DNA from: Streptacidiphilus rugosus AM-16
GTDB lineage: Bacteria > Actinomycetota > Actinomycetes > Streptomycetales > Streptomycetaceae
Direction of reading: 5' to 3'
Length of the DNA: 64,000 bases
Assembly (NCBI RefSeq): GCF_000744655.1
Contig: NZ_JQMJ01000003.1
Coordinates: forward strand, 186,001-250,000
Position numbers and translations under genes: made by a program. Below are positions 9,273 to 20,164 of the stretch, piece by piece. The notes under the pieces were generated by a model that ran no database searches, was not told the origin of the DNA, and worked only from the letters and a program-made list of their open reading frames with translations. The stretch's first letter is position 1; every line of letters starts with the position of its first letter.

Positions 9273-9284
9273 AAACTCGAGTTT
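9273..9284. promoter_or_regulatory. Palindrome upstream of the transposase-like gene
   Basis: AAACTCGAGTTT is a perfect 12-bp palindrome in a relatively A+T-rich patch, 116 bp upstream of the start at 9400. A second CTCGAG lies at 9254-9259. It could be an operator for the transposase-like gene; nothing more can be said. The rest of 9165-9399 shows no gene and no terminal inverted repeat. Confidence 0.3.
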
Positions 9285-9399
9285 TCTTCGTCCAGGAATG
9301 ATCCAGCCCCATGTACACCTCACGAAGTATCGAAGCACCCCTATGGAGGCCTCGGGCTGGCGGGTACCGTCGGAGGCCTATCGACGGGGGAGGGTAGCG

Positions 9400-10689
9400 A
9401 TGACCGAGCGATCCTGGACTCCTATGACTCCGGCAGCTGCCTTGGAATTCGCAGATTTCCTGAGCGATCTGATCTTCAGGTCCTTGCCCAGAAGTGACCA
9501 GCGAAGATGGGCACGGGTCTACCTGCAGGGCCTCGTCATAACCCCCGGAAAGAAGACCATCCGCAATATCGCCAGCGAATACGAGGGTCCGGTTGAACAG
9601 AGTCTCCAACAGTTCATCAGCAAGTCACCCTGGGAATGGTCTGCCGTCCGCCAGGATTTGGCTCGCTATGTCGAATCCCGCATCCCGCAGCGGTCCCAGG
9701 CCTGGGTGGTCCGCCCGCTCGTGATCGAGAAGGCCGGCAGTCATTCGGTCGGCGTGGCCCGGCAGTTCGTGACGGAGCTCGGCCGGGTGGCCAACTGCCA
9801 GCAGGCGGTGGGGATCTGGCTGACCTCGCCGGAGGCGAGCTTCCCGGTGGAGTGGAGCCTGGTGCTGCCGCGCCCCTGGAACACCGACCCGGGGCTGCGG
9901 CGCCGTGCCAGGATTCCCGAGGCGGCCGGGGTGCACACGCCGGAGCAGGCGGCGCTGAACGCGGTACGCCACATGATCGAGAAGTGGCGGCTGCCTCCGC
10001 GCCCGGTGGTGATGTCGCTCCAGAACGCCAACGAACTGGAGACGGTCGCCGCCTTCCACGCGCTGGACATCCCGTTCGTGTTCAAGGTGAGCGGCTCGCT
10101 GCCGATCACCACCGGCCACGAGTCCCGTGGGCATCTGGGCCAGGGGCGGACCAGGGCGCTCGACCTGATCAACCTCTGCCGTGCGCAGCGCCGCCCGGTG
10201 GAGTGGGACTGCCCACGCCGTGAGGAGCGGCGGGTCACCCCGCTGGTCGCGCAGGAGGTCCTGATCCAGTCCGGACAGCCGTCGTCGGCCCAGCCGTCGG
10301 CGGTGCCGCAGCAGGCCGGCGGCGGGGAGGGGGGTCCGATGCTGTTACTCGGCGCATGGTCGGGATCGGGCGAGCAACCGGACGAGTTCTGGCTGAGCAA
10401 CATGAGCCAGACCTCTCCCGCGCACGTCTTCCGGCTGGCGAAGCTGGCGGAGCGGGTGGAGCGCGACTACGACGACATCCTCGAACCCATCGGCATCAGG
10501 GACTTTGAAGGCCGCTCCTTCCGCGGCTGGCACCACCACACCACCCTGGTCTCCGCGGCGCACGCGGTGATCGCGCTGGGCGCCCGCCAGGCGCTCGCGC
10601 CGGTGCCGCCGCCGACCTCGGCCTACCTCTACACCCCTGACCCGCGTCCGCGCTGGGTCGGCTCGGAGGGAGGGCACCACCGTGCTTGA
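9400..10689 (+). CDS. IS701-type transposase homologue, catalytically dead and probably domesticated
   Basis: 429 residues from the ATG at 9400, preceded by GGGGGAGGG at normal spacing. The framework of IS701-family DDE enzymes is clear: GSHSVGVARQF and GRVANCQQAVGIW (114-140), and FEGRSFRGWHHHTTL (369-383). The catalytic positions are not. The usual Asp-Asp before KxGxHSVGV is Arg-Pro (AWVVRPLVIEKAG, 101-113). The usual Asp after the VVxA strand is Ser (VVMSLQNANE). Only a Glu near VERDYDD could be the third acid. No terminal repeats or target duplications flank it. Codon 316 is TTA (10345-10347), the rare leucine codon that places streptomycete genes under bldA tRNA control. Its end overlaps the xdhC-like start by 8 bp, so the two are coupled. 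Confidence 0.82.
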   Translation: MTERSWTPMTPAAALEFADFLSDLIFRSLPRSDQRRWARVYLQGLVITPGKKTIRNIASEYEGPVEQSLQQFISKSPWEWSAVRQDLARYVESRIPQRSQAWVVRPLVIEKAGSHSVGVARQFVTELGRVANCQQAVGIWLTSPEASFPVEWSLVLPRPWNTDPGLRRRARIPEAAGVHTPEQAALNAVRHMIEKWRLPPRPVVMSLQNANELETVAAFHALDIPFVFKVSGSLPITTGHESRGHLGQGRTRALDLINLCRAQRRPVEWDCPRREERRVTPLVAQEVLIQSGQPSSAQPSAVPQQAGGGEGGPMLLLGAWSGSGEQPDEFWLSNMSQTSPAHVFRLAKLAERVERDYDDILEPIGIRDFEGRSFRGWHHHTTLVSAAHAVIALGARQALAPVPPPTSAYLYTPDPRPRWVGSEGGHHRA

Positions 10690-11797
10690 GATCTCCGCGG
10701 AGCTGGACGGCTGGTACGCCGCCGAGCGGGAGTTCGCGCTGGCCACGGTGGTCCGGGTGACGGGCAGCGCGCCGCGCGGGGTGGGCGCCGCGCTGGCCGT
10801 CGACGAGTCCGGCACGGCGGTGGGAAGCGTCTCCGGCGGGTGCGTCGAGGGCGCCGTCTACGAGCAGTGCCAGGAGTCCCTGAGGACCGGCCGCAGCAGC
10901 CTGCAGCACTACGGCTACAGCGCGGAGGACGCGTTCGCGGTCGGGCTGACGTGCGGCGGCGAGCTGGACGTCCTGGTCACCCCGCTGCTGCACGGCTCGG
11001 CGCCGCGGGGTGTCCTCTCGGAGACGCTGGCCGTGCTGCGCGACGGCAGACTCGGCGCGCTGGCGCGCGTCGCGGCGGGGCCCGAGCTGCTGGTCGGCCG
11101 GGCCCTGCTGGTCCATGCGGACGGCGCTCAGCGGGGGACGCTGGGCGTCCCCTCGCTGGACCGCACGGCGGCGGCGGAGGCGCGGGCGCTGCTGGCCGCC
11201 GGGCAGACGGCGACGGTGGACATCGGCGTGCGCAGCAGTCGCTGCGGCGAGCCGGTGAGCCTGCTGGTGGAGACGAACACCCGCCCGCCGCGGCTGATCG
11301 TCTTCGGCGCGGTGGACTTCACGGCCGCGCTGGTCCGGCTGGGCGCCTACGCCGGCTTCGAGGTGACCGTCTGCGACGCGCGGCCGGTCTTCGCGACGGC
11401 GGCGAGGTTCCCCGAGGCGGAGCGGGTCGTCGTGGACTGGCCGCACCGATACCTGGCGGCGGAGGCCGAGGCGGGCCGTCTGGACGGCCGCACCGCGGTG
11501 TGCGTGCTGACGCACGACGCGAAGTTCGACCAACCCCTGCTGCGGCTGGCGCTGCGGCTGCCGCTCGCCTACGTGGGCGCGATGGGCTCCTGGCGGACCC
11601 ACCACGAACGCATCACCGAACTCCGCGAAGCGGGCCTCACCGACGCGGAGCTGGGCCGCCTGCGCTCCCCCATCGGCCTGGACCTCGGCGGCCGCACCCC
11701 GCAGGAGACCGCGCTCTCCATCACCGCCGAGATCATCGCCGACCGCCACGGCGCCACCGGCGCCCGCCTGGGCGCCTCCGGCCGGCCGATCCACTAG
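10682..11797 (+). CDS. xdhC: XdhC/CoxI family molybdenum-hydroxylase maturation factor
   Basis: 371 residues. XdhC proteins bind molybdenum cofactor, help sulfurate it and load it into xanthine dehydrogenase-type enzymes. The N-terminal CoxI domain shows GSAPRGVGAALAV, VSGGCVEGAVYEQC and LTCGGELDVLV. The C-terminal Rossmann-like domain shows IVFGAVDFTAALVRLGAY, CVLTHDAKFDQPLL, YVGAMGSWRTHHERI and PIGLDLGGRTPQETALSITA. The GTG at 10682 overlaps the upstream transposase-like gene by 8 bp. A three-subunit target enzyme is encoded about 8 kb away (19328-23071), but XdhC could also serve others. Confidence 0.92.
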   Translation: MLEISAELDGWYAAEREFALATVVRVTGSAPRGVGAALAVDESGTAVGSVSGGCVEGAVYEQCQESLRTGRSSLQHYGYSAEDAFAVGLTCGGELDVLVTPLLHGSAPRGVLSETLAVLRDGRLGALARVAAGPELLVGRALLVHADGAQRGTLGVPSLDRTAAAEARALLAAGQTATVDIGVRSSRCGEPVSLLVETNTRPPRLIVFGAVDFTAALVRLGAYAGFEVTVCDARPVFATAARFPEAERVVVDWPHRYLAAEAEAGRLDGRTAVCVLTHDAKFDQPLLRLALRLPLAYVGAMGSWRTHHERITELREAGLTDAELGRLRSPIGLDLGGRTPQETALSITAEIIADRHGATGARLGASGRPIH

Positions 11798-11820
11798 GGA
11801 CTCCGTCCGGGACACTCAGC

Positions 11821-12330
11821 CCTGATCGTCAGGCGCGGTGCGGCGCAGGGCGGCTGGTCGGCCACGCATCGGGCCCACTCGGCCGAGCCCACCAATCCCC
11901 CGCCCTTCGGCGGGGAGGGGCCGCGAACCGCGGTGCCCGCCGGGCCGGCCCGGCGAGTACTCCCACGGGCCCCGGCCCCGCCCGGTCCACGCCGGATCAG
12001 CCCCGGCGTCAAGCGCCGTGCAGCGCAGGGCGAATCCCCCGGCGGTCGGCCGGGAGGGACCCGCGAAGCCCGGCACCGGACGGGCCGACCCGGCGAGCCC
12101 TCCGACGGGCCCTGGCCGCAGCCGGTCCGCGCAGGACCGGTCCGCGGCATCAAGCGGCCTGCCGCGCAGGGCGGATCCCCGGCCGTCGTCCGGGAGGGAC
12201 CCCGCGAAGAGCGGCACCACACGAGTCGGTCCGACGCGGCCTTTCCGCCGGGTCCTGGCCCCACGCCGGATCAGCCCCCGGCGTCAAGCGCCGTGCAGCT
12301 CAACGCGAAGAGTCGGCGCGGTCCGGGAGC
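11821..12330. repeat. Degenerate GC-rich tandem repeat, about 140-bp period
   Basis: No convincing gene lies in 11798-12423. Instead a core related to GGCGTCAAGCGCCGTGCAG recurs at about 12006, 12147 and 12281 (periods 141 and 134 bp), with a weaker copy near 11828. A second element, CGGGAGGGACCCGCGAA, recurs at 12051 and 12190, with a related form near 11912. Frames on both strands stay open through it, as expected from base composition. It marks the junction between the XdhC gene and the accessory island. Confidence 0.7.
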
Positions 12331-12423
12331 CTGGGGGTGTACCCGGCCGAGCCCGGCGGCTCGGCCGGGGGGCGGTGGCAGGTGACGCGGGCCGGCGGGA
12401 GTCGACGGACCGGGCCGGGGGCG

Positions 12424-12657
12424 TCAGTTCCACGGCTCCCGGTCGGGGTCCTCCCCGAGCAGCGCCGCCGCGACTGCGCAGAGGTCCTGGCCGTAGAGCT
12501 GGTTGCTCCCGAAATCGGACCCCCAGAGCTCGCTCGCGGCCTGCGCCACGGCGCGCCAGCTGTACTCCTCGTCCACCCGCCAGGTTCGAATCTGCAGCGC
12601 CGTCTCCAGGCTGATCGTCGCCGGATCCACAAGGGGTGGGTTCATACCGCCGATCAT
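12424..12657 (-). CDS. Small hypothetical protein
   Basis: 77 residues from the ATG at 12657 (a second ATG at 12645 gives MNPPLVDPATISLE). The sequence is soluble and mostly helical: ALQIRTWRVDEEYSWRAVAQ, then AASELWGSDFGSNQLYGQ, then DLCAVAAALLGEDPD. The RVDEEYSWRAVAQAA stretch resembles the first helices of resolvase/sigma-like helix-turn-helix proteins, but I do not recognise a family. Its composition is less skewed than the flanking repeats, which supports a real gene. It stands 35 bp beyond the TMEM175 gene on the same strand and may be cotranscribed with it. Confidence 0.5.
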   Translation of the reverse strand: MIGGMNPPLVDPATISLETALQIRTWRVDEEYSWRAVAQAASELWGSDFGSNQLYGQDLCAVAAALLGEDPDREPWN

Positions 12658-12692
12658 AGGGACGCGGCGACCCCGGCCGGCGCCGCGCGCCT

Positions 12693-13310
12693 TCACGCCG
12701 GTTCGCGGAGGGGGATCGCCAGTTGGTTGGCGGCGTAGTAGGCCGCGATGAGGCCGTGGGCGATGAGGGTGAGGGAGGCGGAGACGAAGGCGAGGCCGAA
12801 GGCGACGGGGTAGGCGACGGCGCCGAGGCCGAAGCGGAGGCGGGTGCCGCGGGCGCCGGCGGGGTCGACCTTGGCGTGGAAGAGGTGGCCCTCGCGGGTG
12901 ACGTACCACCAGAAGACGGTGAAGGAAAGGGCGTAGACCACCATCCAGCCGCTGTACAGCACCGCCGCGGCGAGGCCGTCGTCGACCGAGACGGTGAGGT
13001 TCTGCGCCATCACCGCCGTCGTCCACGGGATGATCGAGACCACCATCAGCACCAGCAGGTTCAGGAAGAGCAACGGGCGGTCCACCCGCACCAGGTGGTT
13101 GAAGATGTGGTGGTGGTTGACCCACATCACGCCGATGATGGTGAAGCTCACCACGTAGGCCGCGTAGTGCGGCCACTGCACGCCCAGCTGATGCCAGAGG
13201 CTGTGGCCGGGGCCGCCCTTGGGGGCGTGGATGTCCAGGATCAGCAGGGTGATCACGATGGCGAAGACGCCGTCGCTGAAGGCCTCGATCCGGCCGGTCT
13301 CCTGTTGCAT
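12693..13310 (-). CDS. TMEM175 (DUF1211) family potassium channel
   Basis: 205 residues, six predicted membrane helices. The family signature RIEAFSDGVFAIVITLLILD opens the protein (R-x3-FSDGVFAI). Prokaryotic TMEM175 proteins form tetrameric K+-permeable channels lined by the first helix. Later segments include VSFTIIGVMWVNHHHIFNHL and LLFLNLLVLMVVSIIPWTTA, then a loop rich in charged residues and two C-terminal helices. Start ATG at 13310. A strong hairpin separates it from the SnoaL gene, so it is probably its own unit. Confidence 0.9.
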   Translation of the reverse strand: MQQETGRIEAFSDGVFAIVITLLILDIHAPKGGPGHSLWHQLGVQWPHYAAYVVSFTIIGVMWVNHHHIFNHLVRVDRPLLFLNLLVLMVVSIIPWTTAVMAQNLTVSVDDGLAAAVLYSGWMVVYALSFTVFWWYVTREGHLFHAKVDPAGARGTRLRFGLGAVAYPVAFGLAFVSASLTLIAHGLIAAYYAANQLAIPLREPA

Positions 13311-13351
13311 GCGGGTGCGCTCCTTCCGGGAGGAAAGAGGGGGGAGGAGAA

Positions 13352-13386
13352 GGGGCGCGGAAGGACGGGGGGACCTCCCGCGCCCC
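13352..13386 (-). terminator. Terminator behind the glgE-glgB-kinase-SnoaL unit
   Basis: GGGGCGCGGAAGG (13352-13364) pairs with CCTCCCGCGCCCC (13374-13386) over 13 bp with one G-T pair and a 9-nt loop. It is 10 bp beyond the SnoaL stop and is followed on the minus strand by a pyrimidine-rich stretch. Confidence 0.65.
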
Positions 13387-13396
13387 GGTCAGGGGG

Positions 13397-13738
13397 TCAG
13401 CTGCCGAAGCCGGCGGTCTGGCGCCAGATCTTGTCGTCGCGCACGATCAGCGTGCCGAAGGCGTGCTCGGGCTCGCCGTTGAGGCTCATGATCGCGCGGT
13501 AGAAGATGGTGTCGTCCGTCTCGACGTACTCCTGGAGCTCCAGGAGCCGCGGCTTGACGCTGAGGTAGCCGGTGAAGGTCTCCCGCACCTCCTCGATGCC
13601 GGTCGAGACGCCTTCGAAGCGCAGCAGCACCGCGTCGTCGTTGTAGTTCTTCATCAGCGCGTCCAGGTCGAGCGCGTGCAGCGCGTCCATCTGGCGGCGG
13701 AAGACGGGGTGCAGCTTGGACATGTCGTAGCTGGCCAT
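13397..13738 (-). CDS. SnoaL-like NTF2-fold protein
   Basis: 113 residues: one helix pair then a curved sheet (LHPVFRRQMDALHALDLDAL, MKNYNDDAVLLRFEGVSTGI, ETDDTIFYRAIMSLNG, HAFGTLIVRDDKIWRQTAGF). Size and order fit a minimal SnoaL/DUF4440 pocket protein. No signal or membrane segment. It lies 28 bp behind the histidine kinase gene and is the last gene of the glgE-glgB-kinase unit. Four other single-domain or tandem SnoaL-like proteins are encoded in this window. Function unknown. Confidence 0.8.
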   Translation of the reverse strand: MASYDMSKLHPVFRRQMDALHALDLDALMKNYNDDAVLLRFEGVSTGIEEVRETFTGYLSVKPRLLELQEYVETDDTIFYRAIMSLNGEPEHAFGTLIVRDDKIWRQTAGFGS

Positions 13739-13766
13739 GGTCGGTTCCTCTCGGTAGGTCGTCGCA

Positions 13767-15212
13767 CTACGGATCGGCGGAGACGGGGAGGCGCACCTCG
13801 ATGCGGGTCTCGCCGGGGACGGAACGGGCGCTGATCGTGCCCTTGTGGCGCTGGGTCACGATCTGGTGGGCCAGGTGGAGCCCGAGGCCACGGCCCCGGC
13901 CCACGTCCTTGGTGGTGAAGAAGGGCTCGAAGACCCGCGGCAGGGCCTCCGCCGCGATGCCGGGGCCGGAGTCGATCACGTCGACGACCAGCGCGCCCGA
14001 CTCCTGCCGGACCCGGAGCGTCAGCGTGCCGCGGCCGGACATCGCGTCGACCGCGTTGTCGACCAGGTTGGTCCACACCTGGCCCAGCTCGGCCGGATAG
14101 CCGCTGAGCGCAGGCAGTTCGGTCTCGTACTCGCGGACCACGCTGACCGGGCCGAGCTTGGTGCGCAGCAGCGTCAGCGTGCTCTCCAGGCTCTCCACGA
14201 CGGAGACCGCGCGGCGCGGGCCGCGGTCGCGGCGGGTGCAGTCGCGGGTGGCCGCGACCAGCGCGGCGATGCGACGTCCCGCCTGGCTGAGCTCGGCGGC
14301 GGTGGTGCGCGCCTCCAGGACCGCCGCGAGGTGGTCCAGCGCGGCGGGGAGGACCGTCGGGCCGAGCCCCGCCGTGTGTTCGCGCAGGTCCGCGAGGAGC
14401 AGACCGCGTTCGGCCATCACCGTGGCCAACAGCCCGGGATGGGCGGCGCCGGCCGCCTCGGCCCAGTCGGCGAGCTCGTCCTCGATGTCGGCCATGGTGA
14501 GGGCGTCCACCGGCAGGGCGTCGTCGGGCTCGGCGGCGACCAGCTGGCGGATCATCGCGGCGACGGAGGCGTGCTCCGCCGGGGAGGCCACCTCGCCCCA
14601 GGTCCACGCCGTCTCCACCAGCAGCTCGACGACGTCGGCCAGTTCGCGGGCGGCCCGGTCGACCACCGAGACGGGGTTGTTGAGCTCGTGGGCCAGGGCG
14701 GCCGCGAGAGTGTCGAGGGCCGCGGCGGCCGCGTGGTCGCGGGCCTGCGTCTGGACGCTCTTGAGCCGCCAGGCCAGCACCGGAAGCAGCCGGCGGGCCA
14801 CACCGTTGCAGCGGTCGAGCATCTCGGCGAAGTCCTCGCCGGAGTAGCCGACCAGCTTGACCGGTCCCTCGGCCCGCACCGTGGCGGCGTGAGCGGTACC
14901 GCTGAGCAGCGGGATCTCGCCGGTGACGCAGTTCGCGGCGAGCGGCTTGCCAGGCTCGGGGCGGGCCGCGGCCGGGTCGGAGCTGTGCCGGGTCAGCTCC
15001 TCCTCCTGACCGTCGAGGACCTTGGTGACCACGAGCTCGCCGTCCAGCAGCACGTAGAAGTGGGCCGCGTCCTGGCCCTCGCGGAACAGCACCTCGCCGG
15101 GGACCAGCCGGCGCGGCTCACCCACCTTGGCCAGCCAGGCCAGCTCCGCGTCGGCCAGGCCCTCGAAGAGCAGCACCCGTCCCAGCGCGGCACGCAGTGA
15201 TCCGGTGCTCAT
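13767..15212 (-). CDS. Histidine kinase with N-terminal cyclic-nucleotide-binding-like domain
   Basis: 481 residues, no membrane helix, so a cytoplasmic sensor. Residues 8-135 are a CAP-like domain, but the phosphate-binding cassette reads TGEIPLLSGTAHAATV: the Glu is present while the usual Arg before AAT is His, so cAMP binding is doubtful. The kinase part has H-box AALAHELNNPVSVV (His175), N-box NLVDNAVDAM, G1 DSGPGIA, F-box FEPFFTTKD and G2 GRGLGLHLAHQI. It follows glgB by 19 bp. From memory, kinases of this build often adjoin receiver-thioredoxin-reductase fusions in actinobacteria; one is encoded at 40532, 25 kb away, at the other end of the island. Confidence 0.9.
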   Translation of the reverse strand: MSTGSLRAALGRVLLFEGLADAELAWLAKVGEPRRLVPGEVLFREGQDAAHFYVLLDGELVVTKVLDGQEEELTRHSSDPAAARPEPGKPLAANCVTGEIPLLSGTAHAATVRAEGPVKLVGYSGEDFAEMLDRCNGVARRLLPVLAWRLKSVQTQARDHAAAAALDTLAAALAHELNNPVSVVDRAARELADVVELLVETAWTWGEVASPAEHASVAAMIRQLVAAEPDDALPVDALTMADIEDELADWAEAAGAAHPGLLATVMAERGLLLADLREHTAGLGPTVLPAALDHLAAVLEARTTAAELSQAGRRIAALVAATRDCTRRDRGPRRAVSVVESLESTLTLLRTKLGPVSVVREYETELPALSGYPAELGQVWTNLVDNAVDAMSGRGTLTLRVRQESGALVVDVIDSGPGIAAEALPRVFEPFFTTKDVGRGRGLGLHLAHQIVTQRHKGTISARSVPGETRIEVRLPVSADP

Positions 15213-15231
15213 CGCCTGTCCTCTCGCGTGC

Positions 15232-17108
15232 TCATCGCGGCACCAGCCAGAGCGCGCCGAGCGGCGGCACGGTCAGTCGGGCGTGGGCCGGCAGGCCCGC
15301 GTGCGGGACGGGGGCGGCACGGACGCCGCCGGGGTTGCGGACGCCGCTGCCGCCGAAGTCCTTGGCGTCCGTGTTCAGCAGCTCCTGCCAGACGCCCGCG
15401 CGGGGCAGGCCCAGCCGGTAGCCGTGGTGCACGACCGGGCTGAAGTTGAAGATCCCCACCAGCGGGGCGCCGTCGGCGTCGTAGCGGACGAAGGAGTAGA
15501 CCTGGTGGTCGGCGTCGTCCGGGTCGATCCAGCGGAAGCCGCCGGGCTCGCAGTCGCGCTGCCAGAGCGAGGGCAGCGCCCGGTAGTGGCCGTTGAGCGC
15601 CCGCACCAGCTGCTGGACGCCGCGATGACCGAGGCCCTCCTCGCCGGGCAGGTCGAGCACGTCCCAGGCGAGCCCGCTGTCGTGGTCCCACTCGCCGGGC
15701 TGGGCGAACTCCTGGCCCATGAAGAGCAGGTGCTTGCCCGGGTGCGACCAGAGATAGGCCAGGTAGACGCGGAGGTTGGCGAAGCGCTGCCAGCGGTCGC
15801 CGTGCATCTTGCGGAGCAGGCTGCCCTTGAGGTGGACCACCTCGTCGTGGCCGAGCGGCAGCAGGAAGCGCTCGCTGTGCGCGTACATCATCGCGAAGGT
15901 CATCCGGTGGTGGTGGTACCGCCGGTTGATCGGGTCCTCGGCGAGGTAGGCGAGGGTGTCGTGCATCCAGCCCAGGTCCCACTTCAGGCCGAAGCCGAGA
16001 CCGCCGTGCTCGACCGGGCGGGTCACGCCCTCCCAGGAGGTGGACTCCTCGGCGATGGTGACCACGCCGGGGCAGCGCCTGGCCAGCGTGTCGTTGAGCT
16101 CGCGCAGGAAGGAGACGGCGTCGTGGTTCTCCCTGCCGCCCTCCGCGTTGGGCAGCCAGGCGTGCTCGGCGCGGCCGTAGTCGAGGTAGAGCATCGCCGC
16201 GACGGCGTCCACGCGCAGCGCGTCGACGTGGAACTCCTCGCACCAGTAGACGGCGTTCGCGATCAGGAAGTTGCGGGCCTCGGGGCGGCCGTGGTCGAAC
16301 TGGAGGGTGCCCCAGTCGGGGTGTTCGGCGCGGCGCGGGTCGGGGTGCTCGTAGAGGTGGGTGCCGTCGAAGCGGGCCAGCGCCCAGCCGTCCCTGGGGA
16401 AGTGCGCCGGCACCCAGTCCATGATCACGCCGATGCCGGCCCGGTGCAGCGCGTCGACCAGGGCGCGGAAGTCGTCCGGGGTGCCCCAGCGGGCGGAGGG
16501 CGCGTAGTAGGAGGTGACCTGGTAGCCCCAGGAACCGCCGAAGGGGTGCTCCATCACCGGCAGGAACTCCACGTGGGTGAAGCCCATCCAGGCGACGTAG
16601 CCCGGCAGCTGTTCGGCCAGCTGGCGGTAGCTCAGGCCGTGCCGCCAGGAGCCGAGGTGGACCTCGTACACGCTCATCGGCGCGGCCTCGGCCGGACGCT
16701 CGCCCCGCGCGGCCAGCCAGTCCTGGTCGCCCCAGCCGTACGACGAGCGCTGCACCACCGAGGCGGTGCGCGGCGGGCATTCGGCGGCGCGGGCGAACGG
16801 GTCCGCCTTCTCCCGCACGACGCCGTCGGCGCCCAGCACCTCGAACTTGTACCGCGCGCCCTCCACGACCTCCGGCACGAAGGTCTCCCAGACGCCGCTG
16901 TCCTCGATCCGGTGCAGCGGATGGCCGCTGCCGTCCCAGCCGTTGAAGTCCCCGACCAGCCGGACGGCGCGGGCGGCGGGCGCGAGCACCGTGAAGGCGG
17001 TGCCGGAGCGGCCGTCGGGACCGGTGTCCCGGTGCGCGCCGAGGACCCGCCACAGCTCCTCGTGGCGACCCTCGGCCAGCAGGTGGAGGTCGAGTTCGCC
17101 GAGCCTGG

Positions 17109-17112
<4 letters not shown>
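15232..17112 (-). CDS. glgB: 1,4-alpha-glucan branching enzyme
   Basis: 626 residues, GH13, forms alpha-1,6 branches. It begins at a GTG (17112) that overlaps the glgE stop as GTGA. It starts directly with [20 protein letters not shown], so the extra N-terminal module of the longest GlgBs is absent. CBM48 region: [10 protein letters not shown]. Catalytic GH13 regions: [16 protein letters not shown] (nucleophile Asp), [10 protein letters not shown] (acid Glu) and [11 protein letters not shown] (transition-state Asp). The C-terminal beta domain ends [14 protein letters not shown]. Coupling to glgE fits the GlgE route, in which GlgE lengthens chains and GlgB branches them. Confidence 0.97.
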
Positions 17113-19139
<2,027 letters not shown>

Positions 19140-19186
19140 TGTCCTCATCCCCCGTCTCGTCGTGATCGTCATGCAGAGGCGTTCAG

Positions 19187-19312
19187 CCCCCAGGGGCGCG
19201 AGGAACTGCGCGGGCAACCACCCGGTGCGGACAGCCCTGCTCGTTCGGTGACTCACCCCATGGGGTGGCTTGTCGCACGCAGTTCATCGAGCAGAGCCCC
19301 GCGCCCCTGGGG
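19187..19312. repeat. Streptomycete intergenic inverted repeat (copy 2)
   Basis: CCCCAGGGGCGCG (19188-19200) pairs with CGCGCCCCTGGGG (19300-19312). Inside, GAACTGCG (19203-19210) pairs with CGCAGTTC (19279-19286), and the centre holds the perfect palindrome CACCCCATGGGGTG (19254-19267). It has the same outer arms as the repeat at 4352-4446. It separates the molybdenum-hydroxylase genes from glgE and probably ends the long upstream transcript. Confidence 0.78.
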
Positions 19313-19327
19313 TCGTGCGACTGGGCG

Positions 19328-20164
19328 TCAGCGCCAGCTGCGGTGCAGGGCACGGCCTGCCAGGACGCCGGTGAGGTGGCGGAGGTATTCCGCCGAGGCG
19401 CCGTGGCCGGACCGGAAGGTGGTGATCGGCTCCGCCGTGACCGCGGTGATCACCTCGCGGATGGTCGGCCTGGCGCCGCCTGCCAGGCGGGACTCCACGC
19501 CCGGCAGGCGGATCGGGGCGGGGGTCGCGGCGGTGACCGCGACGCCGCAGGTGCCGGCGGCGCGGTCCACGCGGACCGCCACCGCGCACATCGGGAAGCG
19601 GGTGGCGCGGTCGGCCCACTTCTCGAAGCCGCTGACCTCGCCGCCCGGCGGGATCTCCAGAGCGACCACCACCGCGCTCGGCGTCAGCACCGAGCCCAGC
19701 AGCTCCGCAGGCACCGTCCGGCGGCCCGACGCGTCGGCCACGGTCACCGTCGCGCCCAGGGCCACCGCCGCGACCGGCAGGTCCGTCGCCCGGGCCGGGC
19801 CAGGGCGGTCGGCGACGAGGTTGCCGCCGACCGTGGCCCGGTTGCGGACCTGGGCGTCGTCGTTGGCGCGGGCCGCCTCCGCCAGGGCCGGGGCCAGCCG
19901 CAGCACCTCGGGGTCGGAGGCCAGCTCCGACAGCGTGGTGCTCGCGCCGACCCGCAGACCGCCTCCCGCCGCCCCGGGGGTGATCCCGCGCAGTTCGTCG
20001 ATCGTGGACAGGTCCACCAGGATCGGCGTCTCCGTCTCGCCGGTCGCCAGACCGACCAGCAGGCTCTGCCCGCCGCCGAGCGGCAGGCCGCCGGTGGCCT
20101 CCAGCAGCGCGACGGCCTCGCCCACCGAGGCCGGGCGGGCGTAGTCGAATCGGGTCAGGATCAT
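19328..20164 (-). CDS. Molybdenum hydroxylase FAD subunit (CoxM/XdhB-like)
   Basis: 278 residues carrying the PCMH-type FAD domain of three-subunit xanthine dehydrogenase/CO dehydrogenase-like enzymes. It passes electrons from the iron-sulfur subunit to an acceptor. Signatures are FDYARPASVGEAVALL, LPLGGGQSLLVGLATG (FAD pyrophosphate loop) and RNRATVGGNLVADRPGPA (second FAD loop). The C-terminal part matches the CODH flavoprotein tail. Its ATG overlaps the stop of the large subunit as ATGA. Gene order in the unit is S-L-M. The intergenic repeat follows 15 bp later. Confidence 0.92.
   Translation of the reverse strand: MILTRFDYARPASVGEAVALLEATGGLPLGGGQSLLVGLATGETETPILVDLSTIDELRGITPGAAGGGLRVGASTTLSELASDPEVLRLAPALAEAARANDDAQVRNRATVGGNLVADRPGPARATDLPVAAVALGATVTVADASGRRTVPAELLGSVLTPSAVVVALEIPPGGEVSGFEKWADRATRFPMCAVAVRVDRAAGTCGVAVTAATPAPIRLPGVESRLAGGARPTIREVITAVTAEPITTFRSGHGASAEYLRHLTGVLAGRALHRSWR

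Noticed and set aside
9400..10689. Active insertion sequence
   Set aside because: Two of three catalytic acids are gone, no terminal inverted repeats or target duplication were seen, and the gene is coupled to xdhC.
11816..12385. Overlapping protein genes in the repeat tract
   Set aside because: Frames on both strands are open only because of base composition; they encode Arg/Pro/Gly-rich low-complexity sequence that follows the DNA repeat.
13767..15212. cAMP-regulated kinase
   Set aside because: The cyclic-nucleotide cassette has His in place of the phosphate-binding Arg, so cAMP binding cannot be assumed.
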